DNA of 64,000 nucleotides from Candidatus Nitrosocosmicus oleophilus (GTDB taxonomy: Archaea > Thermoproteota > Nitrososphaeria > Nitrososphaerales > Nitrososphaeraceae): assembly GCF_000802205.1 (NCBI RefSeq), contig NZ_CP012850.1:434001-498000 (forward strand), read 5' to 3'. The notes below the pieces were generated by a model, which saw only the letters and a list, made by a program, of their open reading frames with translations, was not told the origin of the DNA and ran no database searches. Numbering within the stretch: the first letter of the stretch is position 1; each line of letters opens with the position of its first letter. The translations under genes and the position numbers were made by a program. Shown here in pieces: positions 26,962 through 37,157 of the stretch.

Positions 26962-28521
26962 TCACCTTTTTGAATCAGCAAGTGCTTGAGGATTGAGGTC
27001 ATCTGCAGCTAAATTCTTATCAATCCTTAAAACAGATTTAGCCATTTCACCTGATGCTTCCAATGCCATTGTTTTTACCAAAACTGGATCCAAAACACCT
27101 TTAGAAACCATATTTACAATTTCACCACTGTCGATATCAACTCCATAGCCATCTGGGGAAGCCTTAGCATTCATTACTTTTTCTAAACCGTTAAATCCAG
27201 CATTTGTTAATATTTGTCTCATAATACTTTCGAGTGCAGATGTTACCACTTCTAGGCCTACTTGCTCTAATCCACTGAGTTTGAGTTTTTTAATTTTTTC
27301 AATTATATGCAATTCGGCAGCACCACCACCTGGAACAATTCCATAATTTAATGCAGCTTCTGCAGCATTGATTCCATCAATTGTTGATCTCCATCTCTCT
27401 AACGATGTTTCTTTCGTAGAACCTGATATCAGCACAGTGATGATCTTCTTTCCTCTTCCATTTTCCAAATATATTATACCGTTATCCTCATCCTCGTATA
27501 TTTTCTCAGAAACACCAAGGATATCTTTATTTTTTAGATCATCTAGTGTTCGCACTGGTTTTGCACCCGTATATCTTGACAAATATTCTATTTCTTCATT
27601 TGAAATGTGGACCGCAAATAATCCCTTTGATACAAAAAGATCTTCGACTATTTGATCCACTTCAGGTGAAGCAATAAAAAGAGTATTTGCTCCCGTTTCA
27701 ACTATGGTATCAACAATTTTTTTTGATTTTTCCAAACGATCTTTTTCCATAGTAAGAATATCTTGATATTTACTATTTTCTTTGATCCACGACTCTTTTA
27801 CGGGTTTTAAATCCAATCTCAGAATTAGAATTTTCGAATTTTCAACTTTGCTTGGAAGTTCTGGATCTATTCTTTTTCTCTCCAAAACAATGCCATTAAA
27901 AATTTTATCCTCAATGTCTACTCTTCTTATTACCTGTACTGCCTTATCAAAATCATATAATCCGTTGTAAATCGCATCTTTTCCCACGGTACGTAACGCA
28001 TTAACTACCAACGTATGCAATACTCGACCATCCAATTTTGATGACAAGCTCGTTTTTACGATTTGATCGAGTTCAGGAGCATCAAGGTTTATCTTTATGG
28101 CACTTTTTTTTAGCAATTCGCATGAATGTTTTATACCACTTTCAATGCCTTCAACGACCTTAGTAGGATGCACCGCAAGTTCACGAATTAATCTTTTACC
28201 TTCTTTAATCATCTCGGCTGCCAAAATTACAGCCGTTGTTGTTCCATCGCCTACTTTTTGTTCTTGTCTTTCTGCAATTTCTACTATCATTCTTGCGACA
28301 GGATGAATTGCTCTCAACGAAAGTAATATGGTAACACCGTCGTTAGATACATGTCTATTCATTGATTGATCGATCAAAAGTTTATCCAACCCTTTTGGTC
28401 CTAGGGTGGTTCTCACCGTTTCAGCTACGGCCATTACCGCGTTTGAATTAGACTCTAAAGCATTGAATTCAATATTTTCAGCTATTGGTTTCCAAACTCC
28501 AAAATTTTGTGGCGAAGACAT
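26962..28521 (-). CDS. Thermosome subunit (group II chaperonin)
   Basis: A 519-residue CCT/thermosome protein that folds proteins in a lidded double ring. The ATP-binding motifs TLGPKGLDKLL near 38-48 and GDGTTTAVIL near 92-101 are intact, as is VPGGGAAE near 395. The tail (LADSKR) lacks the usual Gly/Met-rich end. It sits between ureC and ureE on the same strand, an unusual place for a chaperonin. Confidence 0.97.
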   Translation of the reverse strand: MSSPQNFGVWKPIAENIEFNALESNSNAVMAVAETVRTTLGPKGLDKLLIDQSMNRHVSNDGVTILLSLRAIHPVARMIVEIAERQEQKVGDGTTTAVILAAEMIKEGKRLIRELAVHPTKVVEGIESGIKHSCELLKKSAIKINLDAPELDQIVKTSLSSKLDGRVLHTLVVNALRTVGKDAIYNGLYDFDKAVQVIRRVDIEDKIFNGIVLERKRIDPELPSKVENSKILILRLDLKPVKESWIKENSKYQDILTMEKDRLEKSKKIVDTIVETGANTLFIASPEVDQIVEDLFVSKGLFAVHISNEEIEYLSRYTGAKPVRTLDDLKNKDILGVSEKIYEDEDNGIIYLENGRGKKIITVLISGSTKETSLERWRSTIDGINAAEAALNYGIVPGGGAAELHIIEKIKKLKLSGLEQVGLEVVTSALESIMRQILTNAGFNGLEKVMNAKASPDGYGVDIDSGEIVNMVSKGVLDPVLVKTMALEASGEMAKSVLRIDKNLAADDLNPQALADSKR

Positions 28522-28621
28522 ATTTTTTAAAATTAAAGACCAAGAGATAAATGTATCAGAAATATTAATGCGGAATAGAAATTAAAGAAACTTTAGAAAA
28601 AAAGAAGGCTGGGAAGAACCC

Positions 28622-30349
28622 TTATGCCATAAAGTATCTTTGTGCTAAAGTTAGTTCCTTTGCGGGATCAACAGTAGCGATCTGCCCGTCAATCTTTACT
28701 TCATATGTCTCATGATCTACAGTAATTTCTGGTGTTTTATCATTCCACAGCATGTCTTTCTTTCCTATACTTCTGCAGTTTTTAACAGCCAATGTAGTTT
28801 TTTCTAATCCTAGTTTCTCAGGAACACCAAGATCTAATGATTTTTTTGACATGAAGGTAAAAGAAGTCTTCTTTACAGCACGCCCCATGGCACCAAACAT
28901 TGGTCTATAAAAGACCGGTTCTGGTGTTGGCAAAGAAGCATTTGGATCGCCCATGATAGACCAAGCAATAAATCCACCCTTAAAGACCATTTTTGGCTTT
29001 GCGGCAAAGAAAGCATTGTTGTACATGACTATATCAGCATACTTTCCTACTTCAAGAGATCCAAGATAATCTGCGACACCATGAGTTATGGCAGGATTAA
29101 TGGTTGTTTTTGCAATATAGCGCTTTGCTCTTAAATTATCGTTGTCTCCTTCCTCATCTTTTAGTTTTCCTTTCATTTTTTTCATTTTGTCGGCAGTTTG
29201 CCATGCACGAATTACAACCTCTCCAATTCTACCCATAGCTTGACTGTCTGATGAATACATACTAAGAACTCCCTCATCATGCATTACATCCTCGGCTGCA
29301 ATTGTTTCGGCTCTAATTCTAGAGTCTGCAAAAGCGACATCTTCTGCAACACCAGGGTTAAGATGGTGACAAAACATGAGCATATCAAGGTGTTCATCAA
29401 TAGTATTAACAGTAAATGGCCTTGTAGGATTGGTTGAAGAGGGTAAAACGTTTGCTTCTGCTGCGATGGCAAGTATATCTGGAGCGTGACCACCACCTGC
29501 TCCCTCTGTATGATAGCTGTGGACAACTCTTCCATCGATGGCATTAACGGTATCCTCTAAATAAGCACATTCATTTATGGAATCAGTGTGTATTGCAACT
29601 TGAACATCAGTTAAATCAGCAGCACGAAGTGATGCATCCAAAACAGCAGGAGTAGTTCCCCAATCTTCATGATCTTTTAGTCCACAAACACCGGCTTCGA
29701 TTTGTTCCATTTGTGTGGCTAACGACGGATGAGAATCATTGCCTTTGCCCAAAAATCCATAATTCATTGGAATGTCCTCTACGGATTCTAACATCCTACT
29801 AATGTTAAATGTACCTGGAGTACATGTAGTAGCATTAGTACCATCTGCAGGACCAGTACCACCACCTATCATATTACATATACCATTACTGATTCCATCT
29901 ATGTACTGCTGAGGAGAAATCATGTGAATGTGAGTATCAAAGTGTCCTGGAGTACAGATTGTGTGTTCACCAGCTGTTGCCTCAGTGCATGCGGATACGA
30001 TTAGGTTTCTATCAACACCATCCATTACTAATGGATTTCCGGCTTTTCCGATACCTGCAATTTTACCATCTTTAATACCTATATCACCCTTCACTATCCC
30101 AATCACAGGATCAAGCACTACAGCATTTGTGATAACATAGTCCAAAGCACCTCCTGCACTGGTAACACCAGGTGTTTGAGCTTGACCATCCCGGAGTGTT
30201 TTGCCTCCTCCAAATACACATTCATCTCCATGGGTTATGAGATCCTTTTCAATCTCAATTAAGAGATCTGTATCGCCTAAACGAATCTTGTCGCCTGTAG
30301 TTGGACCAAAATGATCAGTATATTGTTTTTTTGTTACTTTTAAGACCAA
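28622..30349 (-). CDS. ureC: Urease alpha subunit UreC
   Basis: Catalytic subunit of urease (urea to ammonia and carbamate, binuclear nickel). Length 575. Nickel ligands are recognisable: HFDTHIHM (His pair, about 137-140), the lysine that is carbamylated in [19 protein letters not shown], the [12 protein letters not shown] segment, the flap MFCHHLNP and SSDSQAMGR. All catalytic residues appear to be present. ureB lies 12 bases upstream. 100 bases downstream of its stop the thermosome gene ends the contiguous urease structural block. Confidence 0.98.
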   Translation of the reverse strand: MVLKVTKKQYTDHFGPTTGDKIRLGDTDLLIEIEKDLITHGDECVFGGGKTLRDGQAQTPGVTSAGGALDYVITNAVVLDPVIGIVKGDIGIKDGKIAGIGKAGNPLVMDGVDRNLIVSACTEATAGEHTICTPGHFDTHIHMISPQQYIDGISNGICNMIGGGTGPADGTNATTCTPGTFNISRMLESVEDIPMNYGFLGKGNDSHPSLATQMEQIEAGVCGLKDHEDWGTTPAVLDASLRAADLTDVQVAIHTDSINECAYLEDTVNAIDGRVVHSYHTEGAGGGHAPDILAIAAEANVLPSSTNPTRPFTVNTIDEHLDMLMFCHHLNPGVAEDVAFADSRIRAETIAAEDVMHDEGVLSMYSSDSQAMGRIGEVVIRAWQTADKMKKMKGKLKDEEGDNDNLRAKRYIAKTTINPAITHGVADYLGSLEVGKYADIVMYNNAFFAAKPKMVFKGGFIAWSIMGDPNASLPTPEPVFYRPMFGAMGRAVKKTSFTFMSKKSLDLGVPEKLGLEKTTLAVKNCRSIGKKDMLWNDKTPEITVDHETYEVKIDGQIATVDPAKELTLAQRYFMA

Positions 30350-30361
30350 TAATATCCTCTC

Positions 30362-30736
30362 CTAATTACCCATTCCTTTAAAACCAAAGAACTTGGCTTT
30401 TTCCATTGCAGATTTGTTTATATTTGTTGATCTCATGCTTCCATTTGTTAAACCATTAAATCCAAAGCAAACTTTTGAACCTCCAAATTCACACAATTCT
30501 ACTTCCTTTGTATCACCTGGCTCAAATCTGACTGAAGTGCCAGCTGTTATGTTTAATCGATAACCAAATGCTTGCTCTCTTGGAAAATCAAGAACTTTGT
30601 TGATTTCAAAGAAGTGTGTATGAGACCCTATTTGACATGGTCTGTCACCAGTATGCTTTACAGTAATCTTTATGGTTTTTCTGTTTTCGTTGCAAGGTAC
30701 ATCGCCTTCAGATAAAACATATTCTCCTGGAATCAT
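30362..30736 (-). CDS. ureB: Urease beta subunit UreB
   Basis: 124 residues with the family's MIPGEYVLSEGDVPCN start, the VKHTGDRPCQIGSHTHFFE core and RFEPGDTKEVEL. A separate gene, not fused to ureA. Structural subunit of the urease trimer. It follows ureA by 64 bases. Confidence 0.96.
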   Translation of the reverse strand: MIPGEYVLSEGDVPCNENRKTIKITVKHTGDRPCQIGSHTHFFEINKVLDFPREQAFGYRLNITAGTSVRFEPGDTKEVELCEFGGSKVCFGFNGLTNGSMRSTNINKSAMEKAKFFGFKGMGN

Positions 30737-30800
30737 TATAAATTAAAACCTCCGTATAAATTCAATTTAGAAATAATCTTAATTGTCATTCATAACTCAC

Positions 30801-31103
30801 CTATTGAACTGGATCATGAACTGTAACTAATTTTGTCCCGTCTGGAAATGTAACTTCCACCTGTACTGTATGTATCATCTCAGGCACTCCCTCCATAACA
30901 TCCGCTCGTTTTAAAATATTTCTTGCAGACGTCATTAATTCGGCGACTGATTTTCCTTCTCGTGCTCCTTCTACAACAAAATTGGCTATATAAGCAATTG
31001 ATTCAGGATAATTTAGTTTTACTCCTTTCTGTTTTCTTCCCTCGGCAATTTGTGCTGCCGTCCAAATCATCATTTTTTCAATCTCTCTTGGGGCTAACAT
31101 CAT
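30801..31103 (-). CDS. ureA: Urease gamma subunit UreA
   Basis: 100 residues with [25 protein letters not shown], the [10 protein letters not shown] segment and the C-terminal [16 protein letters not shown], the standard gamma chain. It is the first gene of the ureA-B-C set. A TATA-like TCATATATATTG lies on the minus strand at about 31161-31172, and a 22-base palindrome 18 bases further upstream. Confidence 0.97.
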   Translation of the reverse strand: MMLAPREIEKMMIWTAAQIAEGRKQKGVKLNYPESIAYIANFVVEGAREGKSVAELMTSARNILKRADVMEGVPEMIHTVQVEVTFPDGTKLVTVHDPVQ

Positions 31104-31160
31104 GTTTAATTCACATATAACAAACCTAGTGAGTTATTTTAAAATTCAAAATAATAATCA

Positions 31161-31172
31161 ATATATATGAAC
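31161..31172 (-). promoter_or_regulatory. TATA box upstream of ureA
   Basis: CATATATATTG on the minus strand, about 60-70 bases upstream of the ureA ATG, implying a start near 31140 and a leader of some 35 bases. Confidence 0.4.
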
Positions 31173-31189
31173 AATTACCATTATCAGAT

Positions 31190-31211
31190 ATTTAGTCGAT
31201 GTCGACTAAAT
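31190..31211. promoter_or_regulatory. 22-bp palindrome upstream of the ureA promoter
   Basis: ATTTAGTCGA, two centre bases, then TCGACTAAAT: a perfect 10+2+10 inverted repeat. It lies between the unknown gene ending at 31218 and the ureA TATA-like box. Loop of only two bases makes an RNA hairpin less likely than a dimeric regulator site. Confidence 0.6.
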
Positions 31212-31217
31212 CGAATG

Positions 31218-31808
31218 TCAGTAGTCAGAAATTTTAACAGGTAAACATGTCTTTAACCAATATAATGTTTTGTCATAGGGACCGTTTTTGCCAGTTGAAA
31301 GTCTGAATTCATATTTTTCCTTCACTGTATGAATGACAAGGACATTTTCATTTATAGCGGTACCAAGCATATTAGAAATCAAAGTTCTGGTATCAGGGTA
31401 AAATACCATTTTTTTTATATCAGGATATTTGATAGAAAATTCGTTAGACATTTTTGATCCTGCTGCTGAATCTTGTTCTTTAGAAATAAATGAATCCTTT
31501 ATCTTAATATCAGAGAATTTTATTTTTTCAGACAGAACATAATAAAGATACGGCCCAATTCCAGCAACAAAACCCGGATCTGTCATTTTTCGTAGCACAT
31601 TTTTTTTAACCATGATAATTCTAATCGGAGTAAATGTAAGAAGATAGTCAATCTTCATAGGTTTGCTTTTAATATATCCCGAAAGCCTCAACACAATAGG
31701 TTCGATATTTTGAGCGAGCATCAAATCATACAACTTCTTGATTTTTTGACTATCGGACATTTTTGAACTGGATTTGATTTTTTTCAGATTTATTTCAAGC
31801 TCGGACAA
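31218..31808 (-). CDS. Unknown protein between ureA and the urea channel
   Basis: 196 residues, soluble, alternating charged helices and strands (KPMKIDYLLTFTPIRIIMVKK; KYEFRLSTGKNGPYDK). It looks like a PH-like or other small beta domain, but I cannot assign it. Alternative start at residue 17 (MSDSQK). Position within the urea locus is the only functional clue. Confidence 0.7.
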   Translation of the reverse strand: MSELEINLKKIKSSSKMSDSQKIKKLYDLMLAQNIEPIVLRLSGYIKSKPMKIDYLLTFTPIRIIMVKKNVLRKMTDPGFVAGIGPYLYYVLSEKIKFSDIKIKDSFISKEQDSAAGSKMSNEFSIKYPDIKKMVFYPDTRTLISNMLGTAINENVLVIHTVKEKYEFRLSTGKNGPYDKTLYWLKTCLPVKISDY

Positions 31809-31986
31809 TACAGTATTAAGATAAAAGATGTAAAATATTACTTTAATTGAATGATTTTAAGACGACTAATTAGTTCAAATCGGGAAATTCAAGAACAGAT
31901 GAAACAAAAGAAAATGAAAATTTAGTTGAGCTGTTGATCGGTTGGTTTGTGAGAGTGTGGGTTGGTAGGTCCTGAATAAAACTGGA

Positions 31987-33117
31987 CTATCCTGCTCTAG
32001 ACCATCCTATCCCTGCAGGTATGTTATAGAATCCGAAGATAGCGATCATGTAAACCCATGCAGTGAATACAAATGGTCCCGTAAGTGCAGGTAATCCCCA
32101 TTGGCCAAAGAACTTTTGGAGAGCAGGCATTACCACCACGGAACAAGTTACTGTGGCAAGAATCGCCAGTAAGAACGACTGTGGAGTAAGAGGCACAAAA
32201 CTAGTTAATGCGATCATTACCAGGACCTGATTAAACCCATGCAAACCAATTCTAGTCTCATGAGTAGGTAACTTCATCACTATGGATAAAGCAGCACCAA
32301 TAGCGGATCCTATTAAGGCCATAACTCCAGCAAGATATAACGGCGAATATTCATTCCATCCTGATGTATACGCGTTTGTAAATAAACCTCTGTCCTGAAC
32401 ACCAGCTATAAATGGGGCCAATTCAAATGCCAAAGTCAGACCTACGACCCAGAAAACACCAGTCTTCCAATTCTCCACAAAGGTAACCTGAGATACACCT
32501 TTGAGAGTAGAAATGATGAATTCTTTGGCGGTCCATTTGAAGTTCTCAGGCACTAATTGGACAGGATTATCACTTCCGGGAATTTTGTCCTCTTTAACAG
32601 CAGGAGGTGTTTCGGGCCAAACATCATGTCCATATCGTTTACTTGCATACATCATAGCCCAAGTAGTGAAGATAAACGAAGATGTAAATCCAGGGATTGC
32701 CACAGCATTAGTAACACCGGGCGCCTGTGGACTAAATATATCTCCCATAAAATGTGAGAACGCCATCCAAGCTACTGCGGTTATGACTGCTCCAAATAGC
32801 GAGAGTGTCAATGTCACCCTATTGGCTTTTACAAATGGTCCAGACCAGAAGGCCATTCCAGTTAATATGGAATTGTATCCAAACAACCCAAAGGTAACTA
32901 GTCCATAATCGGCACCCAGTAGTAACGCAGTTGCTGCACCAATTAATCCTGCTGCTACCATCATGATACCTGCTTTGCGTGAAGCTATGAGGACACCTGC
33001 AAGAATAAAAATACCAGTTACTGGCGAACTGAATAAAGGAACTTCAGAGATGCCATTAAACAGTATATAGAAGAAATCTAGAAGGGGGTCTCCTGACGAA
33101 TATGTTGCTGACGCCAT
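31987..33117 (-). CDS. Urea transporter, UT family channel
   Basis: 376 residues with about ten hydrophobic segments in two related halves. The UT signatures are visible: NGISEVPLFSSPVTGIFILAG near 17 and, in the second half, GLPALTGPFVFTAWVY near 345. Such proteins are passive urea channels in bacteria and animals. Located in the urea block between ureA and a DUR3-like symporter on the same strand, giving the cell a low-energy uptake route. Confidence 0.93.
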   Translation of the reverse strand: MASATYSSGDPLLDFFYILFNGISEVPLFSSPVTGIFILAGVLIASRKAGIMMVAAGLIGAATALLLGADYGLVTFGLFGYNSILTGMAFWSGPFVKANRVTLTLSLFGAVITAVAWMAFSHFMGDIFSPQAPGVTNAVAIPGFTSSFIFTTWAMMYASKRYGHDVWPETPPAVKEDKIPGSDNPVQLVPENFKWTAKEFIISTLKGVSQVTFVENWKTGVFWVVGLTLAFELAPFIAGVQDRGLFTNAYTSGWNEYSPLYLAGVMALIGSAIGAALSIVMKLPTHETRIGLHGFNQVLVMIALTSFVPLTPQSFLLAILATVTCSVVVMPALQKFFGQWGLPALTGPFVFTAWVYMIAIFGFYNIPAGIGWSRAG

Positions 33118-33198
33118 ACTAGGATTTTGTACAGGTATAGTTTAACGATTTGTATTGAATATCGGTTTATTAATCAACATAAACCTTAGTCCCACAAA

Positions 33199-35535
33199 TT
33201 AATTTAGTAATAATACGGGTTTGTTAGATTCAGAAAGAATTTTCCTTGTTACATGTCCAAAGTCATCAGAATTTCCTAATCCTTTTGTTCCTAGAACTAT
33301 GAAGTCTACATTCAAGTCATTGGCAGTTTTAATAATTTTATTAGCAGGGTCCCCTATTTTCACAACTCTCTCACATCTTTTAGAATTCTTTATAAGGATA
33401 CTAGATAACATTAGTCGTCCTTCTTTTTCAACTCTTTTCATTAGCTCAGTATCGTACTCAGTATCTTGTTCGTAGTCATCAGGCCATTCAATTATATGTA
33501 CCACATAAATTATAGAGTCGGCTTGGAAAGCATGACTAGCATAATCTAATGCTCTTATTGAGGATGTGGAACCATCAACAGCGACTAGAATTCGCTTAAA
33601 ACTTGTATTGACAGGATTTTCAGAGGGATTGTTTTTGGACATAGAAAATTTATGGTCATAATTTCTAATTTGAAATTTTGATCTGATAATAAACAAAAGA
33701 TTTGATAAAACAATTGAAATTTCTCGTTTTGATTCAATAATAGGTTTTACTATAAGAAAACATGCTGCAGATATTGTCCAGACAATACTTAGTAAAATCC
33801 AAAACAAGAAAAACTCGTAGGAAAATATATACCCAGAAAAAAACAATGGTAATGGCCATATAACAACCAAAATGAGTGTAAAAAAGATTCCGTATTTGTA
33901 CCCAAAAATAGTTCTCTTCTTTAAAAACGATTCATCATTATCTTCTTTTATCAAAGATCTGATTCTTTCCTCTACAACTATGATCCGTTGCTTCGTAATG
34001 TTGAAATTAAAGTTGTCTGGTCTAATTAAACTCCCTAAAATAACTAGAACAAATCCAGATACAAATGATGTTAAATTGCCCAACAAGAGAGGAATATCAT
34101 GACTGGTAGAAGCTACCGAGATATTCCCATACAAAGAAAAAGCCGAAAAAAGCCATACAATAACACCCAGCAAAAGCCCACACAATGCTGAAAAAGAAGC
34201 AGAGATCTTGTTGGTTTTTTTCCATATCAAAGACAAGGATATAGGCCCTACGGCCGAGCCTATAAGAATACCCATTGATAAATAAATGTACTGTAGGCTC
34301 AATCCTATGTGATATAGGGATAAGGAAAGTACGCCTATGCCGAATCCAAACATCAAAACAGAATATTTTGAAACACGCATTAATTGCCTACCAGACGCCG
34401 ATGGTTTAAAATAGGTTCTATAAACATCAAATGTAAATAGAGAAGAGAACGCGACAAGTTCTGCTGATCCCGCGCATGTTACTGCGGTAAATAACATAGT
34501 CAATATTAGAATACCACCTACTTCTCCTAAGAGAGTAGAGATCGTTATAGGTGCAACCAATCCATGACTAACTTCTAAAGGAGAGAGATCTAAATGCATT
34601 GCAATACCCGCGAGTCCTAAAGAAGTTGCAAGGGCAAACGGAATAGCAAACCAAGCCAGTCCACCTATGAAAAATCCTTTTATTAGAGATTTAGGTCGTG
34701 CTGCAATAGCCCTCTGCCAAAAGGCCTGATCCACAAAAACTGTTCCAAAATTTCCAATTATATTGATAATACCAAAAATAAGGGCTCCAATCGAAGCCAA
34801 AGTTAAGAATGAACCACCCGAGTTTCCTTCTACAGGATTAAGAGTACTTGCTAATTGTAGGCCTTCAAATAATCCTGTTATTCCCCCTATGTGTGGATTG
34901 AAGAAATAAATACCCACTACTAAAATCAGAATCACTATAAAAATAAATGAGGTATTTAGATAGTCTGCAAAGAAAGTGGCCTTCAAGCCTCCAAAATAAG
35001 TATACATCATTATGCTCAAAGGTATTATAAAACAAGCTATTGCAATGTCAATTCCCGTTAGAGCATTCAAGGCTACGGCCCCACCTAACACAAGCATAGC
35101 CATAACGATGGAATTGGCCAGTAATGCAAAAATCAAGAATACCTTGTGACCAAACTTTCCTAATCTAAGGTACAGAAATTCTGTAAAAGTATGAGAAGAG
35201 GGAGCTCGCTTTTTTAACTCAAGAGCAACCACAGCAAAAAGAATGATTTGTATACTTGCTCCGGCAGCGTACCAAAATGGGCCACCTATACCATATTTGT
35301 ACGCGACAGTGGATGATTCTAAAAGCGTTGCAGCCCAAATCCAGGCAGATATTACAGATGATGCCAAAAGGCCACTTTTAATACTCCTCCCGGCTGTGGA
35401 AAACCACTCAAATGTTTTTCTTGTCCCAAGCCATTTGGTATCCACAAAAATGAGCAACAATACGATAGCAGTCATTATCAGACCACCCCCGATGAAGATC
35501 AGGTAACCTGTTTCATCAGAGAGGATGAATGACAA
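33199..35535 (-). CDS. Sodium:solute symporter (DUR3-like) fused to a universal stress domain
   Basis: 778 residues. The first 550 form an SSS-family transporter with thirteen or more membrane segments; STAGRSIKSGLLASSVISAW near 47 and the following AATLLESSTVAYKYGIGGPF resemble DUR3 urea permeases. A linker with two further membrane segments follows (about 550-600). The last 140 residues are a UspA fold: RILVAVDGSTSS, FIVLGTKGLGNSDDFGHVTRKIL and the closing KPVLLLN, including the ATP-binding GX2GX9GX-like pattern. The start is TTG at 35535. High-affinity, Na+-driven urea uptake is the likely job. Confidence 0.88.
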   Translation of the reverse strand: MSFILSDETGYLIFIGGGLIMTAIVLLLIFVDTKWLGTRKTFEWFSTAGRSIKSGLLASSVISAWIWAATLLESSTVAYKYGIGGPFWYAAGASIQIILFAVVALELKKRAPSSHTFTEFLYLRLGKFGHKVFLIFALLANSIVMAMLVLGGAVALNALTGIDIAIACFIIPLSIMMYTYFGGLKATFFADYLNTSFIFIVILILVVGIYFFNPHIGGITGLFEGLQLASTLNPVEGNSGGSFLTLASIGALIFGIINIIGNFGTVFVDQAFWQRAIAARPKSLIKGFFIGGLAWFAIPFALATSLGLAGIAMHLDLSPLEVSHGLVAPITISTLLGEVGGILILTMLFTAVTCAGSAELVAFSSLFTFDVYRTYFKPSASGRQLMRVSKYSVLMFGFGIGVLSLSLYHIGLSLQYIYLSMGILIGSAVGPISLSLIWKKTNKISASFSALCGLLLGVIVWLFSAFSLYGNISVASTSHDIPLLLGNLTSFVSGFVLVILGSLIRPDNFNFNITKQRIIVVEERIRSLIKEDNDESFLKKRTIFGYKYGIFFTLILVVIWPLPLFFSGYIFSYEFFLFWILLSIVWTISAACFLIVKPIIESKREISIVLSNLLFIIRSKFQIRNYDHKFSMSKNNPSENPVNTSFKRILVAVDGSTSSIRALDYASHAFQADSIIYVVHIIEWPDDYEQDTEYDTELMKRVEKEGRLMLSSILIKNSKRCERVVKIGDPANKIIKTANDLNVDFIVLGTKGLGNSDDFGHVTRKILSESNKPVLLLN

Positions 35536-35646
35536 TTAATTGTTAAAATTGAAATGATTTATTTAAATTAATATTATATGGATGTATTTTTTATCAAGTC
35601 TTATAACTTAAATTGTTGTAGAATTACATTGAAATTAAAATTCTAA

Positions 35647-35656
35647 ACTATAAATA
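35647..35656 (+). promoter_or_regulatory. TATA box of the Lrp-type regulator
   Basis: CTATAAATAA lies 32-41 bases upstream of the ATG at 35688, so the transcript should have a very short leader. Confidence 0.45.
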
Positions 35657-35687
35657 ATTAGACCAATTATTTCGTAATATTAAATCA

Positions 35688-36227
35688 ATGATAGATCCCA
35701 TAGATGAGTTAATTCTTTCTGCTTTGAGTAAGGATGCCAAACAGGATTTGAATGAAATTTGGGATTTCTTAAGAAATTATGGACATGATTTAAGTTTGGA
35801 GGAGATAGATTCCCGCATAAAAACACTCGAAGATGAAAAAATAATTTCAAGATATACAATTTCGATCGACACCAAAAAATTACGACATAGAATAATCAGA
35901 GTAGTTTTGGTAACTTTTAGGCCCTCACAGCACTTGGGAAGTCGAGTAGAAGGATTGAAGAAGTATCTTCGTGATGCGCCGTTTGTCTTATTTTCAGGAA
36001 AAACAAGGGGTGGATATGACTGGATCACAATTCAAGTATTTTCATCGCCCGAAGTTGCTGACGAGGAGAGCGATATTTACAGAAACTTGTTTGGAGACAT
36101 AATCCAAACCTACGAAGTATATGATTTTTCCCCTCTAAAGGAACCTACATTTAATGCTTTTACCTATACGGATAAAGAATATAAAAAATTCTTGAATGAA
36201 TGGATGCCTCCATTTCTTGGAAGATAA
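35688..36227 (+). CDS. Lrp/AsnC-like transcriptional regulator
   Basis: 179 residues. An N-terminal helix-turn-helix (IDELILSALSKDAKQDLNEIWDFL, then LEEIDSRIKTLEDEKII, residues 4-57) is followed by an alpha-beta ligand-type domain containing RVVLVTFRPSQHLG. The gene is divergent from the symporter gene, with 152 bases between the starts, so it may control urea uptake. The HTH is somewhat longer than in standard AsnC proteins. Confidence 0.75.
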   Translation: MIDPIDELILSALSKDAKQDLNEIWDFLRNYGHDLSLEEIDSRIKTLEDEKIISRYTISIDTKKLRHRIIRVVLVTFRPSQHLGSRVEGLKKYLRDAPFVLFSGKTRGGYDWITIQVFSSPEVADEESDIYRNLFGDIIQTYEVYDFSPLKEPTFNAFTYTDKEYKKFLNEWMPPFLGR

Positions 36228-36260
36228 TAGTAGGTGGAAGATTCAAATAATTATTTCGGG

Positions 36261-37157
36261 TTATTTTAGATATCTTGTAGGTTTAGTTATTTTTAAGTTT
36301 TTAAATCTAATTGTATCATCGATTAACGAGTGAATTTTAAGACGCAAGTCCATCAAAAAGCTTATGATATCTGTACTTTGACTTGGTTCAAAATTTAGCT
36401 GAACTTCCTCTATTATACTATCTAGTCTAGCAAGAGTAATTTTTAAAGCAAGGGAAGTTTTCTTTGTTATTTTAAGTGTTTTTATATTCTTAAAATTAAT
36501 ATTTTCGTTTGCAATTAATTCCAAGTCGTCACCTGATATACCTTGTTTGGAAAATACAGCTTTTACCTCTCTAATTTGTCGAATGGTTAATTCATTTTCT
36601 ATAATATGATCTGTAAAATGAATAATCTGATTCGGCGAAACAGTAGTTAGTTCCAAGGCTTGACTTACACTCAACTTGTTTAGCATTATTTTTTCTTTGA
36701 CATCCTGTGGAAGTTTTAAAAGTTGAATCCTGTGTGAAACATACTCCTCACTTTTACCTATTTTTTTAGCCAGTTCAGTAACACCTCCCCAGCCCAGGTC
36801 TTGGACATATTTCCTAAAAGCCTCTGCTTCCTCAAGTGCACTCATCGATTTTCTCTGAATGTTTTCCGTTAATTGAATTTCAAATGCTTGTTTGTCATTC
36901 ATTTCCCTTATTTTGCACGGGATATGACGCCACCTAAGAGACTTGCATGCATAAAAGCGCCTGTGGCCAGCAACTATTTCAAAGTTATTTTGATAAGGAC
37001 GTATCAAAATGGGTTGGAGTAACCCATGCTCTTTGATACTCGAAACGAGTGATTCTACTTCTTGATAATCATTAAACTTATCTCTAATTGAAAACTGTGA
37101 TGGGCGAATCATTTTTATTTCAATATGTTCCACTATACTGGTATCGAAGGCATGCAT
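36261..37157 (-). CDS. ParB/RepB/Spo0J-family protein
   Basis: 298 residues. The ParB/sulfiredoxin-like N-terminal domain contains LVSSIKEHGLLQPILIRP (about 34-51), the CTPase-type motif VAGHRRFYACKSL (about 62-74) and LTENIQRKSMSALEEAEAF. The HTH domain follows (ELAKKIGKSEEYVSHRIQLL). The C-terminal 100 residues are unlike bacterial ParB. No ParA ATPase is adjacent, so it may act as a solitary DNA-binding CTPase, as in some archaeal chromosomes. Two A-rich direct repeats lie upstream. Confidence 0.88.
   Translation of the reverse strand: MHAFDTSIVEHIEIKMIRPSQFSIRDKFNDYQEVESLVSSIKEHGLLQPILIRPYQNNFEIVAGHRRFYACKSLRWRHIPCKIREMNDKQAFEIQLTENIQRKSMSALEEAEAFRKYVQDLGWGGVTELAKKIGKSEEYVSHRIQLLKLPQDVKEKIMLNKLSVSQALELTTVSPNQIIHFTDHIIENELTIRQIREVKAVFSKQGISGDDLELIANENINFKNIKTLKITKKTSLALKITLARLDSIIEEVQLNFEPSQSTDIISFLMDLRLKIHSLIDDTIRFKNLKITKPTRYLK

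Noticed and set aside
35532-35543. 12-bp palindrome ACAATTAATTGT over the symporter start codon
   Set aside because: Only A/T-rich sequence of a kind expected by chance in this DNA; kept out of the regulatory list.
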